Source: Endocalyx cinctus (lineage: Eukaryota > Ascomycota > Sordariomycetes > Amphisphaeriales > Apiosporaceae). From it: DNA of 64,000 bases. Under the pieces are notes generated by a model. That model had not been told where the DNA came from and made no database searches. It worked only from the letters and a program-made list of their open reading frames with translations. Positions 12,963-25,106 of the stretch are shown one piece after another; within the stretch, counting starts at the first letter, position 1; the number at the start of each line of letters is the position of its first letter. Where the stretch lies: contig BCKC01000002.1 in NCBI GenBank assembly GCA_001600455.1, positions 4,044,171 through 4,108,170 on the forward strand, read 5' to 3'. Made by a program: the position numbers and the translations under genes.

Positions 12963-14705
12963 ATGGCAAATTTGGGATTCGCAGGTAATTGTTGATTTCC
13001 ATCATTCATTATATTTTATTTTAGAACTTCTCAAGATACGCTTTTCAAGTGCAGAGATAAGAAGAAGAAGAAAAAAAAAAAAAACTAAATGTCGTTCTTT
13101 CTTTTACTCGCCCGATCTTTTATTCCGAGGGTAATATTCGTCAATAATAAGTTAATGTCTAATAATACATAAATAAATAAATAGATGAATTACTGGAGAA
13201 TCCGAGATCTGCCACGAGTAGTGTCAATAATTCTTTTATCGACAATAGTCAACTACTTGCCACGAACATATTGAATAATCCACTCTTATTACAGCCCTTC
13301 GGTTTCTCAACCGCCACTCGTCAGACTATTCACCTTCAGCATCAATCACATCAACATAATAACAACAATCAATTTAGCAATTCACCTCCGATTTCCTCTT
13401 TTAATCGACCTTTCCCATTCCCATTTGCCTGCCCCGGTACTACCTCGCATCCTTTCCTTTCGCCCCATCGGAACTGTCTCAATAATACCTTTACTTCGCC
13501 ATCTACCGTATTTACGAATAGTGCGAATCAAGGAAATAGTGGGAACAGTGCACAAAGTGAATATTTCGGGCCTCTGTTTGGTGAATCTACCGTCTATTTC
13601 GATGCTAATCAACAACCACAACAACCTTTCCTCACATTCACCCCACCAAGAATTCAAGAACACCACCAACCAAACTTAACATCGGTCCCAACCTCGACCT
13701 CGACTTCGACTTCCACATCTAATATCCATCCTAGTAATCATAATTCTCCTTCTTTCATACAACAACAAAGCCAAAGTCGGAGTCACGGAACGTTAACCTC
13801 CATTTCTGGCATTCGCCCTATGAGTGGTGAAGATCGTAATTATCTCACGGCACTCGCCAGTGACTTTTCCTCTCCATCTCTCCCTCCGATCAGCAGTCCT
13901 CGGTCCCGCCAACATTGTCCGCGCCCCGCTAACCTACCTCGGCCGTTGGAGATTGGGGAAGGCATGCTATCGGCCGCACACCGGCGACGAGCAACACGTG
14001 GAAGCGGTGTGGTTGACCTCACGAAGGAGGAGCCGGAAGTCGATACGCGAGGTTCCGGCATCAGCTCGTCAGCGTCGAGACTTACGATGCCGACAACGAC
14101 ACGAAGACAGAGCGTCGCAAATGCCGCAAGTGCCGCGGAGGCTGCCAGCAAGAAGCGACGACCCTCGACTACCAACGCACCCTCTATTCGCCCGACCAAG
14201 CTTAGACGACAGGACTCGGCCAGCTCCGACTTCGAGGATACCAAGCCTTCGAAGCACGACGAACCCGAATCTATCGACTTATCCAACGCAACAGAGGTTC
14301 CCGAAGAATTAAAGGTGCCCAAAGTGGATAATCGTATCAAGCTGGGAAAGTTCCAGTGTGTAATATGTATGGATGATGTAACTGCTTTGACAGTCACCCA
14401 TTGTGGTATGTCTTCTCTACTCATTTCCCAAAACTTCCCCCTATTTTCAGTAGAACTTTTTTTTTCCCAATTCAACGTTAGAACCTATGATACTAATAGA
14501 TCATTAATCTCCAGGCCATCTATTCTGTTCCGAATGCCTGCACTCGGCCCTTCATATTGATAGTATCAAGAAGTCGTGCCCCGTATGTAGAGCCAAGGTG
14601 GATCTGAAGGATAAGAAGGCCAAGAATACTCGGACGTACTATCACCTCGAGCTAAAGGTTATGACGGCAACGAAGAAGGGAAAGCGGCCCGACGGCCACT
14701 CTTAA
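12963..14705 (+). CDS. SLX8: RING-finger E3 ligase, Slx8/RNF4-like SUMO-targeted ubiquitin ligase
   Basis: Probable nuclear E3 that ubiquitylates SUMO-modified proteins during DNA repair and proteostasis. Exons 12963-12984, 13185-14405 and 14515-14705 give 477 residues. The 22-nt first exon encodes only the first seven codons plus one base; its junction G+AT restores the frame and rules out a start further down, because no in-frame ATG precedes the coding-like sequence. The N-terminal 280 residues are low complexity (His, Gln, Asn, Ser, Thr, Pro). Two SUMO-interaction-like motifs follow, VVDLTKEEPEVD (about residue 283) and ESIDLSN (about 369), plus a basic KKRR patch (about 330). A C3HC4 RING starts at about residue 399 (CVIC, HCGHLFC, CPVC) and is split by the last intron. 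RING near the C-terminus with upstream SIMs is the Slx8/RNF4 design. The assignment to Slx8 rather than another RING protein is an inference. Confidence 0.8.
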
Positions 14706-16247
14706 TATCATACAGGATAACTGTATTGACCGTCACTACGCTGCGTGTAGGATGCGGACATGAGATGGTAACGAAATTACGGGAACGTCTTCGCTCGTGT
14801 ATAACGACTACATACTCGACTTCATATCCATGGATATATGAGAATTGATGAGACGGTATAATAATGGAGCAAACGAGGCTCTACGATACACGATGCATAG
14901 TATTTCGGTTGGTTTGAGCACCTAGCATCTGAGAGGAGAAGGGCTAGAAAACAAATCACAAAACAGGGCGGCATGGTCACAGGGTGTATAGAGCCAGGAT
15001 GAGAGGCATCATCTGCATTGGGCGTGGAGTTATTTGTACTGATTTTCCTGTATTTTTTTTCCGTCCAAAGAGATACCCATTTTTTTTTTTCTTCTTTATA
15101 GCTTGTCAGGGCTTTCAACTAGGTACCAAAGGGATTTCCAACCGGTCTAGCGACGCCATATCATATAGACAGCGATACCATCCCGCACTTTTATATTAGA
15201 ACTACGTTTTTACCCTCTTGTTTTCCACGATATAGACTACGAGTGTCGATAGGACCTCGACAGAAAACATGACGGCTGTAGTAAATAGGAAAAGTCTACG
15301 AAATAAGACATTGGAAGGTTTCCGATAACGCTGATAAAAGAACAATCGAGAATCCGTGAAGACTTGTTACTGGCACTGAAAAGTTTCGTAGCTCTTTTCA
15401 TCAAGGTTATGGAGAAAGGTACTTACCATTCATATCTAATATGGAAAAAAAAAAAAAAAAAAATAACTTCCAAGTCAGACTTCAACCTTAAAACTTACCT
15501 CAGAAACTCTGGGCACAGAATCCCCTAGTGGGTAAGTATCCGGAGCCGGAGGGAGTAATATGCATGTCAGAAGCGGTGAGAAAAAAGAAATTAGTTATTC
15601 TAGATGCCTTAGCCAGTATCTACCCAGCTACCGTATCTAGTTTATACTCGCGGCCTCGGCCGTGATAATAGTGAATCCATATGAGTAGAGAGGCCACGAA
15701 GAGCCACGCCTTAGGACAGAATAAGACACTATCACGTTGGAAGGTCATGTCGTCATACTTTCAGCAGATTGGAAAGTGTAAGAATCCAGTAATCTTTTTA
15801 ATCTTTTCGGACCTCCAGCTATGAGATAAATAAAATATTTTCAATATCGACCGCTTAGATCGCCTTGTCCAATTACCGTATTATTTCCACTTCTTTATAC
15901 GGGCTGTCGCTTACTTTACGTGAGGACAAGGGGGCCGTCTCTTTATTATAGTATCTCAGTTCTTACAAATCGTAGCAAACAATAATCGCCACATCCAGGA
16001 AAGCGAGATGTCGCTTCCATCTTCGGATCGTACGGTAGGGCTTATATGACCAGCCGCCCTACGGTCGCCCCCTTTCTTCTTCCTCGGTAAAAAGGAGAGA
16101 AAAAAAAGTACATTCAATTCATAAAAACGCCATTGCGGTCTCTATAATCTTCTTCTATATTAATAATCAGGGAAGAGGAAACGGAAGGGAGAAAAAAGAA
16201 ATTAAGAACGAAATATTACAAATAATTTATAAACCACATTTTTCTAC
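14706..16247. other. Convergent 3' spacer between SLX8 and CLC genes
   Basis: Both flanking genes end into this 1.5 kb stretch, so it should hold two terminator/polyadenylation regions. It contains a run of 19 A at about 15446-15462 and several T tracts. No supported gene. Confidence 0.6.
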
Positions 16248-19218
16248 CTAGAGAATCCCGCTCATCCTATCCTCGTCCTCGTCGTCAACCCGAACCTCGC
16301 GAACATCTCTTCCTAGCAAACCGCCCCTCTCCTCGGCCCCGGCGGCGCGCACGTCCACGTCGTCTTCGCCCGCGGCGGCGGCCGAGACTCCGGCGGCGCC
16401 GCGGGCGGTGGAACTCTGGCCGGTGCGTCGGGTCTCCTCGACGCCGTTGAGCACGTACCAGCAGTCCTTCTTGGTCAGAAGGCCGTGCAGGACGCCGCGG
16501 TCGCTGAAGAGGACGTAGCGGACGCCCAGCTTCTGGAAGTAGGAGACGGCCAGGTGGAGCGGCGCCCGGCTGGGCAAGGTGAGCGGCGTCTGGTCCATCC
16601 ACGGTCTCAGGTCGAGGGTCGAGCGGGGATCGGCCAAGGGTTGGTGCGAGAAGAAGGTTTCGGTCTCGGGCGGTAGGGAGCGCGGCGATTGGGTGCTGGC
16701 TTCGAGGTTGTAGGACAGGTCTTTGCGCGAGATGTAGCCCAGGAGGACCGGGTCGCGCAGGTCGCTGACGACGGGAAAGCCGCGGTAATCGCACCCGTTG
16801 AGGACAGATTGGAGGCTGGCGATGGTGTGGCCGGTCGCCGTAAGTACGACCAGATCCTCGATCCGCGTCATAATTTGGCCCGCCGGTATGTCAGGCACGT
16901 GCTGAGCGCCACCTCCTTCATCCCCGGAGTCCAAGAACGGGTATCCGTTAAAGTGGATCCAGGATTCGTAGATGCCACGGCGGGAGAAGGCGTCACCAAC
17001 CCACTTCGATAACATCACGGCTACCATGATCGGCAGCACGTACGTCAGCGCACCTGTGAGCTCGAACATGATGACGACGATGGAGACGGTGACGCGAGTG
17101 ACGCCCGCAAGGGTCGCCGCCGCGCCGATGATGGCATACACTCCAGGTGTAATGCAGGCTTTGTCGGGATCGCACATGAGGAAGGGGAAGAAGTTCGGAT
17201 GGTTGCGCTGCCATATCTCCATGATGATACCGACGGCGCGGCCGGATAGGGCTCCAATTGCCATAGACGGCAAGATGATACCCGCAGGTATCTGCAGGCC
17301 AAAGGTAATAGAAGCGAGGAGAAAGCCCATCATAGCAGCTAGAAGTAATAGGATGATTGTGCCGGCAGATGCGGCGCCGGTCTTGCAGAGTCCGAATTGG
17401 TCATCAAGAACGAGAGCGCAATCCGAAAAGAGTTGAGACACAAGTTCGGATGATTGTGCTCGCATGTAAGTATTTGGATAATTGAGGAGGGCGGTCAAGA
17501 CAGTCACGCAGACGACTTGCGTCAGTGGACCCGGCAACCAGGTTGCGGATTTCTTCCACTGAGCAATGCGCATATTGGCCTTGATGAAAAGGCCGCCGTA
17601 TATACCGCCAAGGATGCCGAGGAAAGCGAAAGGAACCACCTCGAAACCCCGCCAACCCGTACTGTATTTAACTTGATATAAAACAAGCTTGCCAGAACGA
17701 AAAGGGTCGAACGCTTGTAGTATCACGGCTGCCGTCATGGCACACACAAAACTTTGCCACATAGTCTTATCCGGAAAGTAGTAGGATAGTTGTTCCAAAC
17801 TAAATAGCACGCCTCCTATAGGAGAACCAAAAGCGACCGAGATACCAGATGCCGCCGCTGCCGACAAAACTTCTCGTTTTCGCGCTACACAGCGTTAGAG
17901 TTTAGGTCCAAAAAGGAAATATCAAATATGTAAATCGTTGAATGATTAATTACCTTCATTTGTGTTAATATTCGGGTATAGTTTGATGAACAAATTGGCA
18001 CAACAGCATGCCACATGAACCAAAGGTCCCTCTTTCCCCAACCACATCCCAGATGCTACTGCCAGGCACTGTGATCTGTTAGTATGAGACGATATTCTGA
18101 GAAGCGGATCAAATCAAGGGCACACATACCAATCCCAGTGACTTGGTTAACAGTGTCCAGCCCCCCAAAAAACGTCGAATAATGAAGCCTCCCAATACCG
18201 TCTTTATCTCGGGTATACCGCTGTGCTTAGCGTAAATCGCATACTCTTTAACCAGAAAAGCGGCGCAAATTGCAAATAGAAGCTAGAGGTCAATGTTAGT
18301 CTAACGACGGGATTTGAGCAAAAGGGTTGATTGTCGGTAGTTCAGACTCACGGAAAATAAAAGGAAAAAGATATATTCTACAACCCACTTTCCACCCGTC
18401 GAACTAATATGGAGGGCCGTAGCCCACGATCTCCACCCTACGCACTTGTCGCCCTGGTCGTAGCCCCAACAGCAGAACTGCTTGTTCAGATAAAAGGCTC
18501 CACCGTCGGGACCTGAGGAACAATAACCTTGCTTCAGGTCGCCCAACCAATCCGACGCGACGTCGATGCCGGCTGCTATGGCGCCAACCGCGATACCGGT
18601 CAGCACGAGGATGACCCAGACCTGGCTCGCATCTAGCAGCTGCCGTATATACCCTACTATCCCCGTAGCGCTCGAGTATAGCACGCGTAATCTCTGTCGC
18701 TCCTTTGTGTACTCGAAGATCCAATCGATGGCTGTCAGATCTTCATAGCCTACTCGGCGACCGGGGCCCTCGACGTACCAGTCGAGTGGTACACCATCTT
18801 TCGGTCCGCCAGATAAGGGAGGGTTGTTCTCATCTGTCCTGTCAAACTGCAGGCCTTGTAATCTTGTGGGGGTTCCTGTGCTAGAAAGGGGGTGGGGCGA
18901 AAGCGGCGATCGAGGGGAGCGTGATCCTAGACGGTTGCCAGTCAAGGTAGATAGTAACCGGTTGGCGTCGGATACGATTGATCGTTTCTGTTTCCTCTTA
19001 AAGGTCACGGGTTCGGAGAGGTCCTCACTCAGAGGATCGTCGCGCAGAAGGTCATTGTTATTAAGGTCGTCGGGATCGAAGAAATGGTCGAGCTCGTCTG
19101 GTTCGTCTGCAACGCGAGGTTCGAAAGGCGGCCGATGCGGCGATCTCGAGGATGATGATGAGGAGCCTTCACCTTCCTCTTCGCTGGTGTTCATAAAGTG
19201 CTGCCTGCTGCTTGCCAT
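16248..19218 (-). CDS. CLC chloride/proton exchanger, Gef1/ClC-3-5 type
   Basis: Voltage-gated chloride channel family protein, probably a Cl-/H+ exchanger of Golgi, endosome or vacuole membranes. Exons 19218-18352, 18282-18130, 18068-17954 and 17884-16248 give 923 residues. A long acidic, Ser-rich cytosolic N-tail (about 180 residues) precedes the membrane domain. The selectivity-filter motif HSGIPE (about 309-314), GKEGPLVH with the gating Glu (about 353) and [14 protein letters not shown] with the proton Glu are all present; the two glutamates together argue for an exchanger rather than a pure channel. Two C-terminal CBS domains follow ([11 protein letters not shown] to the SRKDL region, and [22 protein letters not shown]). 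The very C-terminus is Ala/Asp/Glu/Arg-rich and poorly conserved. It sits back to back with the neurochondrin-like gene, 386 bp apart. Confidence 0.93.
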
Positions 19219-19604
19219 GATGAGGGCCTGATGTCACAATATGCCATATCGCAACTTCTCTGAATATTATTGGTCTCGGTCGCAACTCGAGATCAATTCA
19301 TAAAATATAGGGAAAACATCTGTATATCAAAATTCAGGATAATAAATTAATCATAAAGGCATAAATTACAAGTTGCGATAGTGACGACTGCATACTCGTA
19401 AGCGTGGCTGCCAAGCCAACATCTATCTTATCGATAAGCCCTAAATTCCTTTGTTATGTCATTCCTACAGGCTACCGCACGCTTGACTATACCAACTTTC
19501 CAATATAAGCATAGCCGGTTATTATTCTTCATGTGATTCTACATTCATCCATTAATCGTGAAAATACTGTTGTTTTATTCATGAGAACATGAGTATCTGT
19601 GAGA
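19219..19604. promoter_or_regulatory. Shared divergent promoter of CLC and neurochondrin-like genes
   Basis: 386 bp separate two oppositely oriented start codons, so promoters of both genes must lie here or overlap. The stretch is AT-rich; no specific factor site is claimed. Confidence 0.6.
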
Positions 19605-21607
19605 ATGGCAGAGGCAGAGAATACTATCAGTAAAATACAGGGGCTCCTGCAGGCAAAAGATGACACCAGTAGATTTGTTGGCCTCGGCATGCTCAAACAT
19701 GCATTAGACATATCACAAGAGCTTCAAGAAAATAAAGACATCATATCATCATTATGGAATTCAATCTCTCCAAAATTTCTGGATCGTCTTCTTCGAACTG
19801 GTTTAAAGTCGGCCACTTCCTCTGGGTCAGATACTAGAGAGATGCTTGACTTAGCTGTCGACGTGATACATGCATTCACTAATTTGTTGCCCCGAGAGGA
19901 GCTATGTAAGGAAAGAATGGTGCAGAGAATGCCTAGGTTAATCAATGCAGTACCTTTCAGGTAAGAAACTCTGATCAACATTTTATTTTTCATGTTGCCT
20001 GACTTTAGTACAGTTCTTCTGAGACCAATGAGCGCATCCTAGACATCATACTAGCCATTGTCAATACGCAAGAAGGGTCATCTTCCTTGGCAGGACTGCA
20101 TATCGAGTCGTGGTCTCTACTCATAGATATATCTGCACAGCATGCACAGATCTTCTCCATATTTCAATGGACTTGGTTGAAAGGTGCCACCACCATACAG
20201 GATCAACCAGTAAGACATGCCATGAAAGCCAAAATCGACAGTGCAATGAAGAAATTCGTTTCCTCGTCCGCTAATACAGATGGAATAAAACTTCTGCAAT
20301 TTACTTCTATGGTTCTGAGGGGTTTAGACTATGATGTGAGTAATTAAGTATTCTACCACTTCGTATATTCGTTCAAAACTAACCCATCCTCTCAGTTAAT
20401 ACCACAAAATCCAGATTGGCTGTCTCCTCTATCTAAATTCATCAAGAATCTTTCTTCGATGAAACCAACAGGACTGGCACGATCTTCTTATACAGAGTGT
20501 GCCTCTGTACTCTTGAAAGTATACCCAGAAACAGCACCTCAAGCACTATTTACAGATGACACCGAATCTGAAAAACCTCTAGCATACCTCTTTATTACGA
20601 TGCTTTCTGTTGACTTTCAAGCTACACTGCCTACTCTTATGCCGAAAATAAACCAGTCCGATTATCCAAAAGTAGCACAGCGTCTTTCCGCTGCCTTGGA
20701 CATATTAACGGCATTTCTCGGTTATTTAGTTGCCTCTCTGGAAGACGACATGATGGCAACAAACCCTAGTTACTCTCCCGATAAGATCTTCAAATTACGG
20801 GAGGAAATGAGTAAGATAGTTGCTGAAGCGATGGAATACCTACGTGACCGCTGGGATGGCGCCATGGAAGCTCAGCTATCTCAAACACCGAAAGCCCTGA
20901 CTTGGGATTCCAAGGATCATACTATCTGGGATGATCCTATCATTCCTTCCTCTATTGGAATGATCGCTATCTGGCTTCGCGAAGACGACGGGGACGATTT
21001 CAGGAAGCAGGCCAGTGGATTGATGGATGTATTTGCTCAGTTCTATTCACGCGCACTGTCCTCTCCAACCCAGGACAGTCATATTCCTGATCTACGAATG
21101 CCGATTCTTGCCGCTCTTGAAGGTGTCGTGCAAACATCGAAGGGTCGAAAAGCATTTGAGGAGCACCACGGCTTTGAAGCTCTGGTTCATGATTTGAATA
21201 CCATTATTACGGATGCATCAGGAGCTAAGACTCTGTCTCCTGCTGATTATATCCGCGGTTCAGCCATAGTGGAGGTGCTTCAGGTCATGCTTGAGTACGA
21301 CCAAGGATCAACACTTTCAGCGTGCTCACATATACCTAAGAAAATGGCACAGTATCAGCCACCAGAGTTAAACTCGCAGGCTGAAAATGGCTTTAGTAAA
21401 GCCTTGTTAGAGTGGGAAGTTAATACCCTCCAGCTCGCCGTGGATTTAGTACAGAGGACACCACCCAATTCTCAACCCTCCATGAAACAGATAGGAGAAG
21501 GACTTTGTGAAGTCAGCAAGAAACTTCTACAGCACTGCGCTTCATCCAAAGACGAAGACCTGAAAGCCCAACTAAGAGACTTGAGCAACTCAGTTTCTGG
21601 AATATAG
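19605..21607 (+). CDS. Neurochondrin-family protein
   Basis: Member of the eukaryotic neurochondrin family of helical-repeat proteins; the fungal role is not established. Exons 19605-19960, 20014-20335 and 20396-21607 give 629 residues. The sequence is almost entirely amphipathic helix with frequent Leu/Ala heptads, no transmembrane segment and no signal peptide, as expected for an ARM/HEAT-like solenoid. Recognisable stretches are RFVGLGMLKHALD near residue 24 and the acidic WLREDDGDDFRKQASGLMDVF in the second half. The second acceptor was taken at CAG before base 20014 because the earlier TAG breaks the frame. The ATG at 19605 is the first in the frame. The family assignment rests on my recognition of the N-terminal pattern. 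Confidence 0.75.
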
Positions 21608-22151
21608 CATTGATGTGGCGAAATGACGATCGTCTAATTCTCAACGTACATGAAGTCAATCAGCGTCGATGAGGAGACAAAATTGCCGGAAAACACATTA
21701 TTTACGCCAAAAATAGACATGCACCGCTATAACCTTTTCAAGACATAGGTAAGCCAGCTCTGAATGCGGTTCAAAAAGAAACGAGCATTACCGTCTCCCA
21801 TTCTAATAGCACCTTGAAAATATATCTCCTCTTCAAAAGGCAGCATGACAATATCAATGACTTTATATAGTAAGGCGCCTCTATTATTACAAAAATAAAT
21901 TAACTGAGGTTTAAGGAGTGAGACATATTTGCAGTACTCTTCTATACTACAGTATTGAACGAAAAGATATGGTGTGAAAGTGCAAATCCAAAAGAATGTG
22001 GACGACATTGATGTCTAAAGATCTGAGGAAGAGAGAAATGAAAAGCAAAATAAAATACACGTAACTCAAACCATAAGATATACCTTGAAACCACACATTT
22101 GACCTTGCAAATGATAACATCAATATCAGCAGTATCTTACCAATCAACTTT
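21608..22151. other. Convergent 3' spacer
   Basis: 544 bp between the 3' ends of the neurochondrin-like and zinc-finger genes. AT-rich; expected to carry both polyadenylation regions. Nothing else seen. Confidence 0.6.
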
Positions 22152-23161
22152 TCAATATTGCTGAAAAGAAGGGGCACTATTCTTCACCTTTACGCATTGC
22201 CCATGATCCACACGTCTGATCTTAGGCGGCCTTCCCCTCTTCTTCTTTTCGATACAGATATCAATATGCTCCCTATGTTTGCGAAACGCGGTTTCGGATC
22301 CGCTTTCATCCTTTTGACCGCACTGGCAGGTGTAGGGGAGCTGCCTACTACATGTGCCTTTACTAGCATGCCTGAGATATTGGTCCTTGCGACCATACTC
22401 TGCGCCACATCGACAGTGGAAAACAGGCGTTGAAGATGTCCTGTGGGCTTTAGACGCTTTTAAGTGCCGTCTAAGAGAGTTCTCGTCTTTGAAGCTACCA
22501 CAGTTTGGACGTCCGCAAGTCAAAGGTTTTCCAGGGTGTGATTGTATTAAATGTTGACTGTTCGAAAGTGGTCAGGAAGCGATACCAAATAACATCGGAA
22601 ACGAGGGTACCTACAAGATATCGTCTACAGAATTAAACCGAACGTGGCAGGTCTCGCAGATATGAAAACCTGTTGAAGACGACTGAGTTGGATTTGAGGT
22701 TGATGCATAGCTAGTTGCTATAGCAGAGGAATTATTGGAAGACGGTGAAAACTGCTGCGGAAGGGGACTTGTACCAGTCCCGGGTGCGGATTTAGGGTCG
22801 AGTCCCTGCTCAGTAAGAAACTGAAGAGTGGGAGTATTACACCGAGTGGGATTTCTCGGCAAATCTTGCAGTTTGGACACATCGTCTTGCAAAGATGAAT
22901 CCGGTGCTGCCGTCTCATAGTTACTACTGGAGAGTGCCCAATCCAGGTTTTCCAGGAATTCCGAGCCATGGTGGTGCAAGATATCAGTCGACGAAGCTAT
23001 AGGTGAGTAGTCAAGTTCAGCGATACGGTCCAATAAAATATTCGCTACCAAGGGACCGGAGTAGACTTCGGCTTTTAGGATTGGAGGTAAGCTTCGGCTT
23101 TTAGAAGGGTCCGAAATTCTAATCGATTCAAGGTCGGAGCCGAAAGTGGTGGTAGTATCAT
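22152..23161 (-). CDS. C2H2 zinc-finger protein, start unresolved (possible frameshift)
   Basis: Probable DNA-binding regulator. Exon 22557-22152 and an upstream exon ending at 22615 join in frame through a 57-nt intron. The join completes the first finger, CETCHVRFNSVDDIFQHLIQSH (C2 on one side, H-x4-H on the other). Further Cys/His clusters follow (TCGRPNCGSF...HLKASKAH, CRCGAEYGRKDQYLRH, CQCG...HREH), then a basic KKKRGRPPKIRR tail with an AT-hook-like GRP core. The N-terminal half is Ser/Thr/Gln-rich. The start is a problem: the coding frame is open from 23201 but holds no ATG. An ATG at 23161 lies in another frame, and the two frames read the same codons at two 13-bp direct repeats 26 nt apart (23066-23104). 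Either a 26-nt duplication has broken the gene, or a spliced first exon joins at the CAG acceptor before 23201. Confidence 0.7.
23066..23104. repeat. 13-bp direct repeat inside zinc-finger gene
   Basis: CTTCGGCTTTTAG occurs at 23066-23078 and again at 23092-23104, an offset of 26 bases. The offset is not a multiple of three and lies where the reading frame of the zinc-finger gene loses its ATG. Confidence 0.9.
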
Positions 23162-24848
23162 TAAAGGAATAGTATAGTCTATGTCCAGGTGTATAGAAAA
23201 CCTGAGAGATTCGGGTACTCGGAACTGATCAGTCGATGCGACAAAGCTTGATGCACTCACGATTAGCCAATCTTAGCTTTTCGTAAATAAGCGAAAGCTA
23301 AAATGAATAAAGTCTGGGTGTGATTAGTTTTGAAGTTGGGAATCGGTGTTCTTATATTTATAGGATGGACTGTCTACGCGTCGTTGTTTTTATTTCGACG
23401 TGGCTCTGCCGCCCAATCTGAAGGGCTAATTACTGATTGGCTTATGGCAAGGCAAACCACTAGTACGTAGGTGCCTTGATCAGCCCATAATGTTGCATAT
23501 TGCTTATTTACTGATTGGTAGATTTATATGTGGAGGGTGAGGTGAGTGAGCTTCAGAGCAGTTGGTTTCGGGAAGTCCGCCTTGAGAAAGTCAGCCGAGC
23601 GCGGCAAATTTTTCGGGTCGACACTTATAGCTCCTTTCAGTATGAGAAGTATTTTATCGTGGAGCTCGTCGGGATGGGCTATTTTCTTCATTGATCAGAA
23701 TCTTGGTACAGCAGTGGCGGATTAGGTAGGTAGTTTCACGCAGGGTACTGAGATCACATGATCATTCATCCGTCCAGTCGAAAAAATGGCCCTTATAGTA
23801 GATATCAAGGACGCCCGGATGTTGGTTAAGCCGAAGTTATATAGAAACGGTGACACTTTCTCGAGGGATACGTGTGTGGAACAAGTATAAAAGATGGCGA
23901 ACGTTGAGCAGTATGTGTGCACTCTGGCACCGCCTGTTTTTTCCTCAACCAAGAACACCGATTTCACGTTCAAACCAAGTTGAAACTATAATTACACGAC
24001 CCGATCTGAGACGACAGCTAGCTAGCACCGATAGAACCAACCGCTTATTAATTCTCATAACCTCTACGTGGCCTTTACGATGCCCTCTTCTCACGAATCG
24101 CAGAAGTCAAAAAAGTCCAGTGAGTAGACTCGAGGAAACGCCCCATCCAGATATCAAACTAAAAGGTATTATCATGCTACGTAGAAGAGACTCCCGAAAT
24201 GCTCCGCCGTTGGGTATCTCAGCAGCAGAAAGAAGATCCATGGAGCCCTTATCGAGTGAAAGCGAAAGGCGAATCTTCCCGTACGACAAATCTACGAGAC
24301 GGTTCTAGCTCCCGTAGTCAAACCCCTAAAAAGTGAGGTTGGGTCCGAAGGGGTTCGGTGATCATGAGAATACCCCTTCTAGATACGAAGTTTAGGGAAT
24401 GTACGGCATGGACAGGAACAAGGGCAGAGAAACTCAAGGGAGATATCATAGAGAACTATATGTACGGGATAAGGGCTATGGCGAATCGGTATGGCTCGGG
24501 AAACAACTGGAAGAATGTAATTTTAGTTCAGAACAGTAATTTATCTGGTTTTAAGTCAGTCTAATGTCTCATAATCGCACCCTACGTGAAAACATGATAT
24601 GAAGTATCCAAACTTAAGACCATAACAGTATCTCCAAATTCTCCGAGAAACCAAAGTGCACACTTTCTCCCAGCCTAAACAAACACCCAAGCTTGTACCT
24701 CATATTCTTATCCTCCCATCGCCTAATCTAGAAGCCGCAAGAACAGTTTATCTTTCTTTCATCTCATAATCCGAAACTCTCCTCTTAATAATAATAATAA
24801 TTATGGTACTTATTCCTTTGCTCCCTTCTTTCTTTCTTTTTCTATATT
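23162..24848. other. Intergenic spacer upstream of zinc-finger gene
   Basis: 1.7 kb without a supported gene. A good 5' splice site (GTGAGT on the minus strand at about 23260) and acceptor (before 23201) could mark a 5'-UTR intron of the zinc-finger gene. A 55-codon open frame on the minus strand (23691-23524) is noted but not called. An (AAT)n stretch lies at about 24788-24802. Confidence 0.5.
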
Positions 24849-25106
24849 TCACGGAATAAACGGCAATAGAGCCACATGGCACGCCGCTTGGCAGGAGCCG
24901 TACGCTTTGTTACAACCGACGACGGCGGCGGGAGCCGTAATACCCCGAGTCGCACCCCATGCCGCGCCCGCGGCGACGTAGCATGCCATGACTACAGCGG
25001 AGCATCCGGCCTGACAGATGCCGTATGATGCGGGCCCGGCTTGTACGAGAGTTGGTAGCGCCACGAGAGCGGCGGCGAGGGGGAGCGTGCTCGAAGTGAA
25101 CTTCAT
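24849..25106 (-). CDS. Small secreted cysteine-rich protein
   Basis: 85-residue protein with a clear signal peptide (MKFTSSTLPLAAALVALPTLVQA, cleavage expected after residue 23). The mature part of about 62 residues begins GPASYGICQAGCSAVVMACY and is rich in Ala and Gly with six cysteines, in the pattern CxxxC...C...C...C...C. I recognise this as a widespread small fungal family with the GPA.YG.CQ.GC...V.ACY start, of unknown function; some members are annotated as zygote-specific-like or candidate effectors. Single exon. No neighbouring gene suggests a pathway. Its high Ala/Gly and hydrophobic content between cysteines suggests a compact disulfide-bonded or surface-active protein, which is inference only. 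Confidence 0.8.
   Translation of the reverse strand: MKFTSSTLPLAAALVALPTLVQAGPASYGICQAGCSAVVMACYVAAGAAWGATRGITAPAAVVGCNKAYGSCQAACHVALLPFIP

Noticed and set aside
23524..23691. 55-codon open frame on the minus strand, considered as first exon of the zinc-finger gene
   Set aside because: Its only GT donor gives the wrong phase for the acceptor before 23201, and the protein shows no domain.
23850..24308. 152-codon open frame on the + strand
   Set aside because: Basic, unstructured sequence with no family resemblance or helpful context; an antisense frame is open over part of it. Likely chance.
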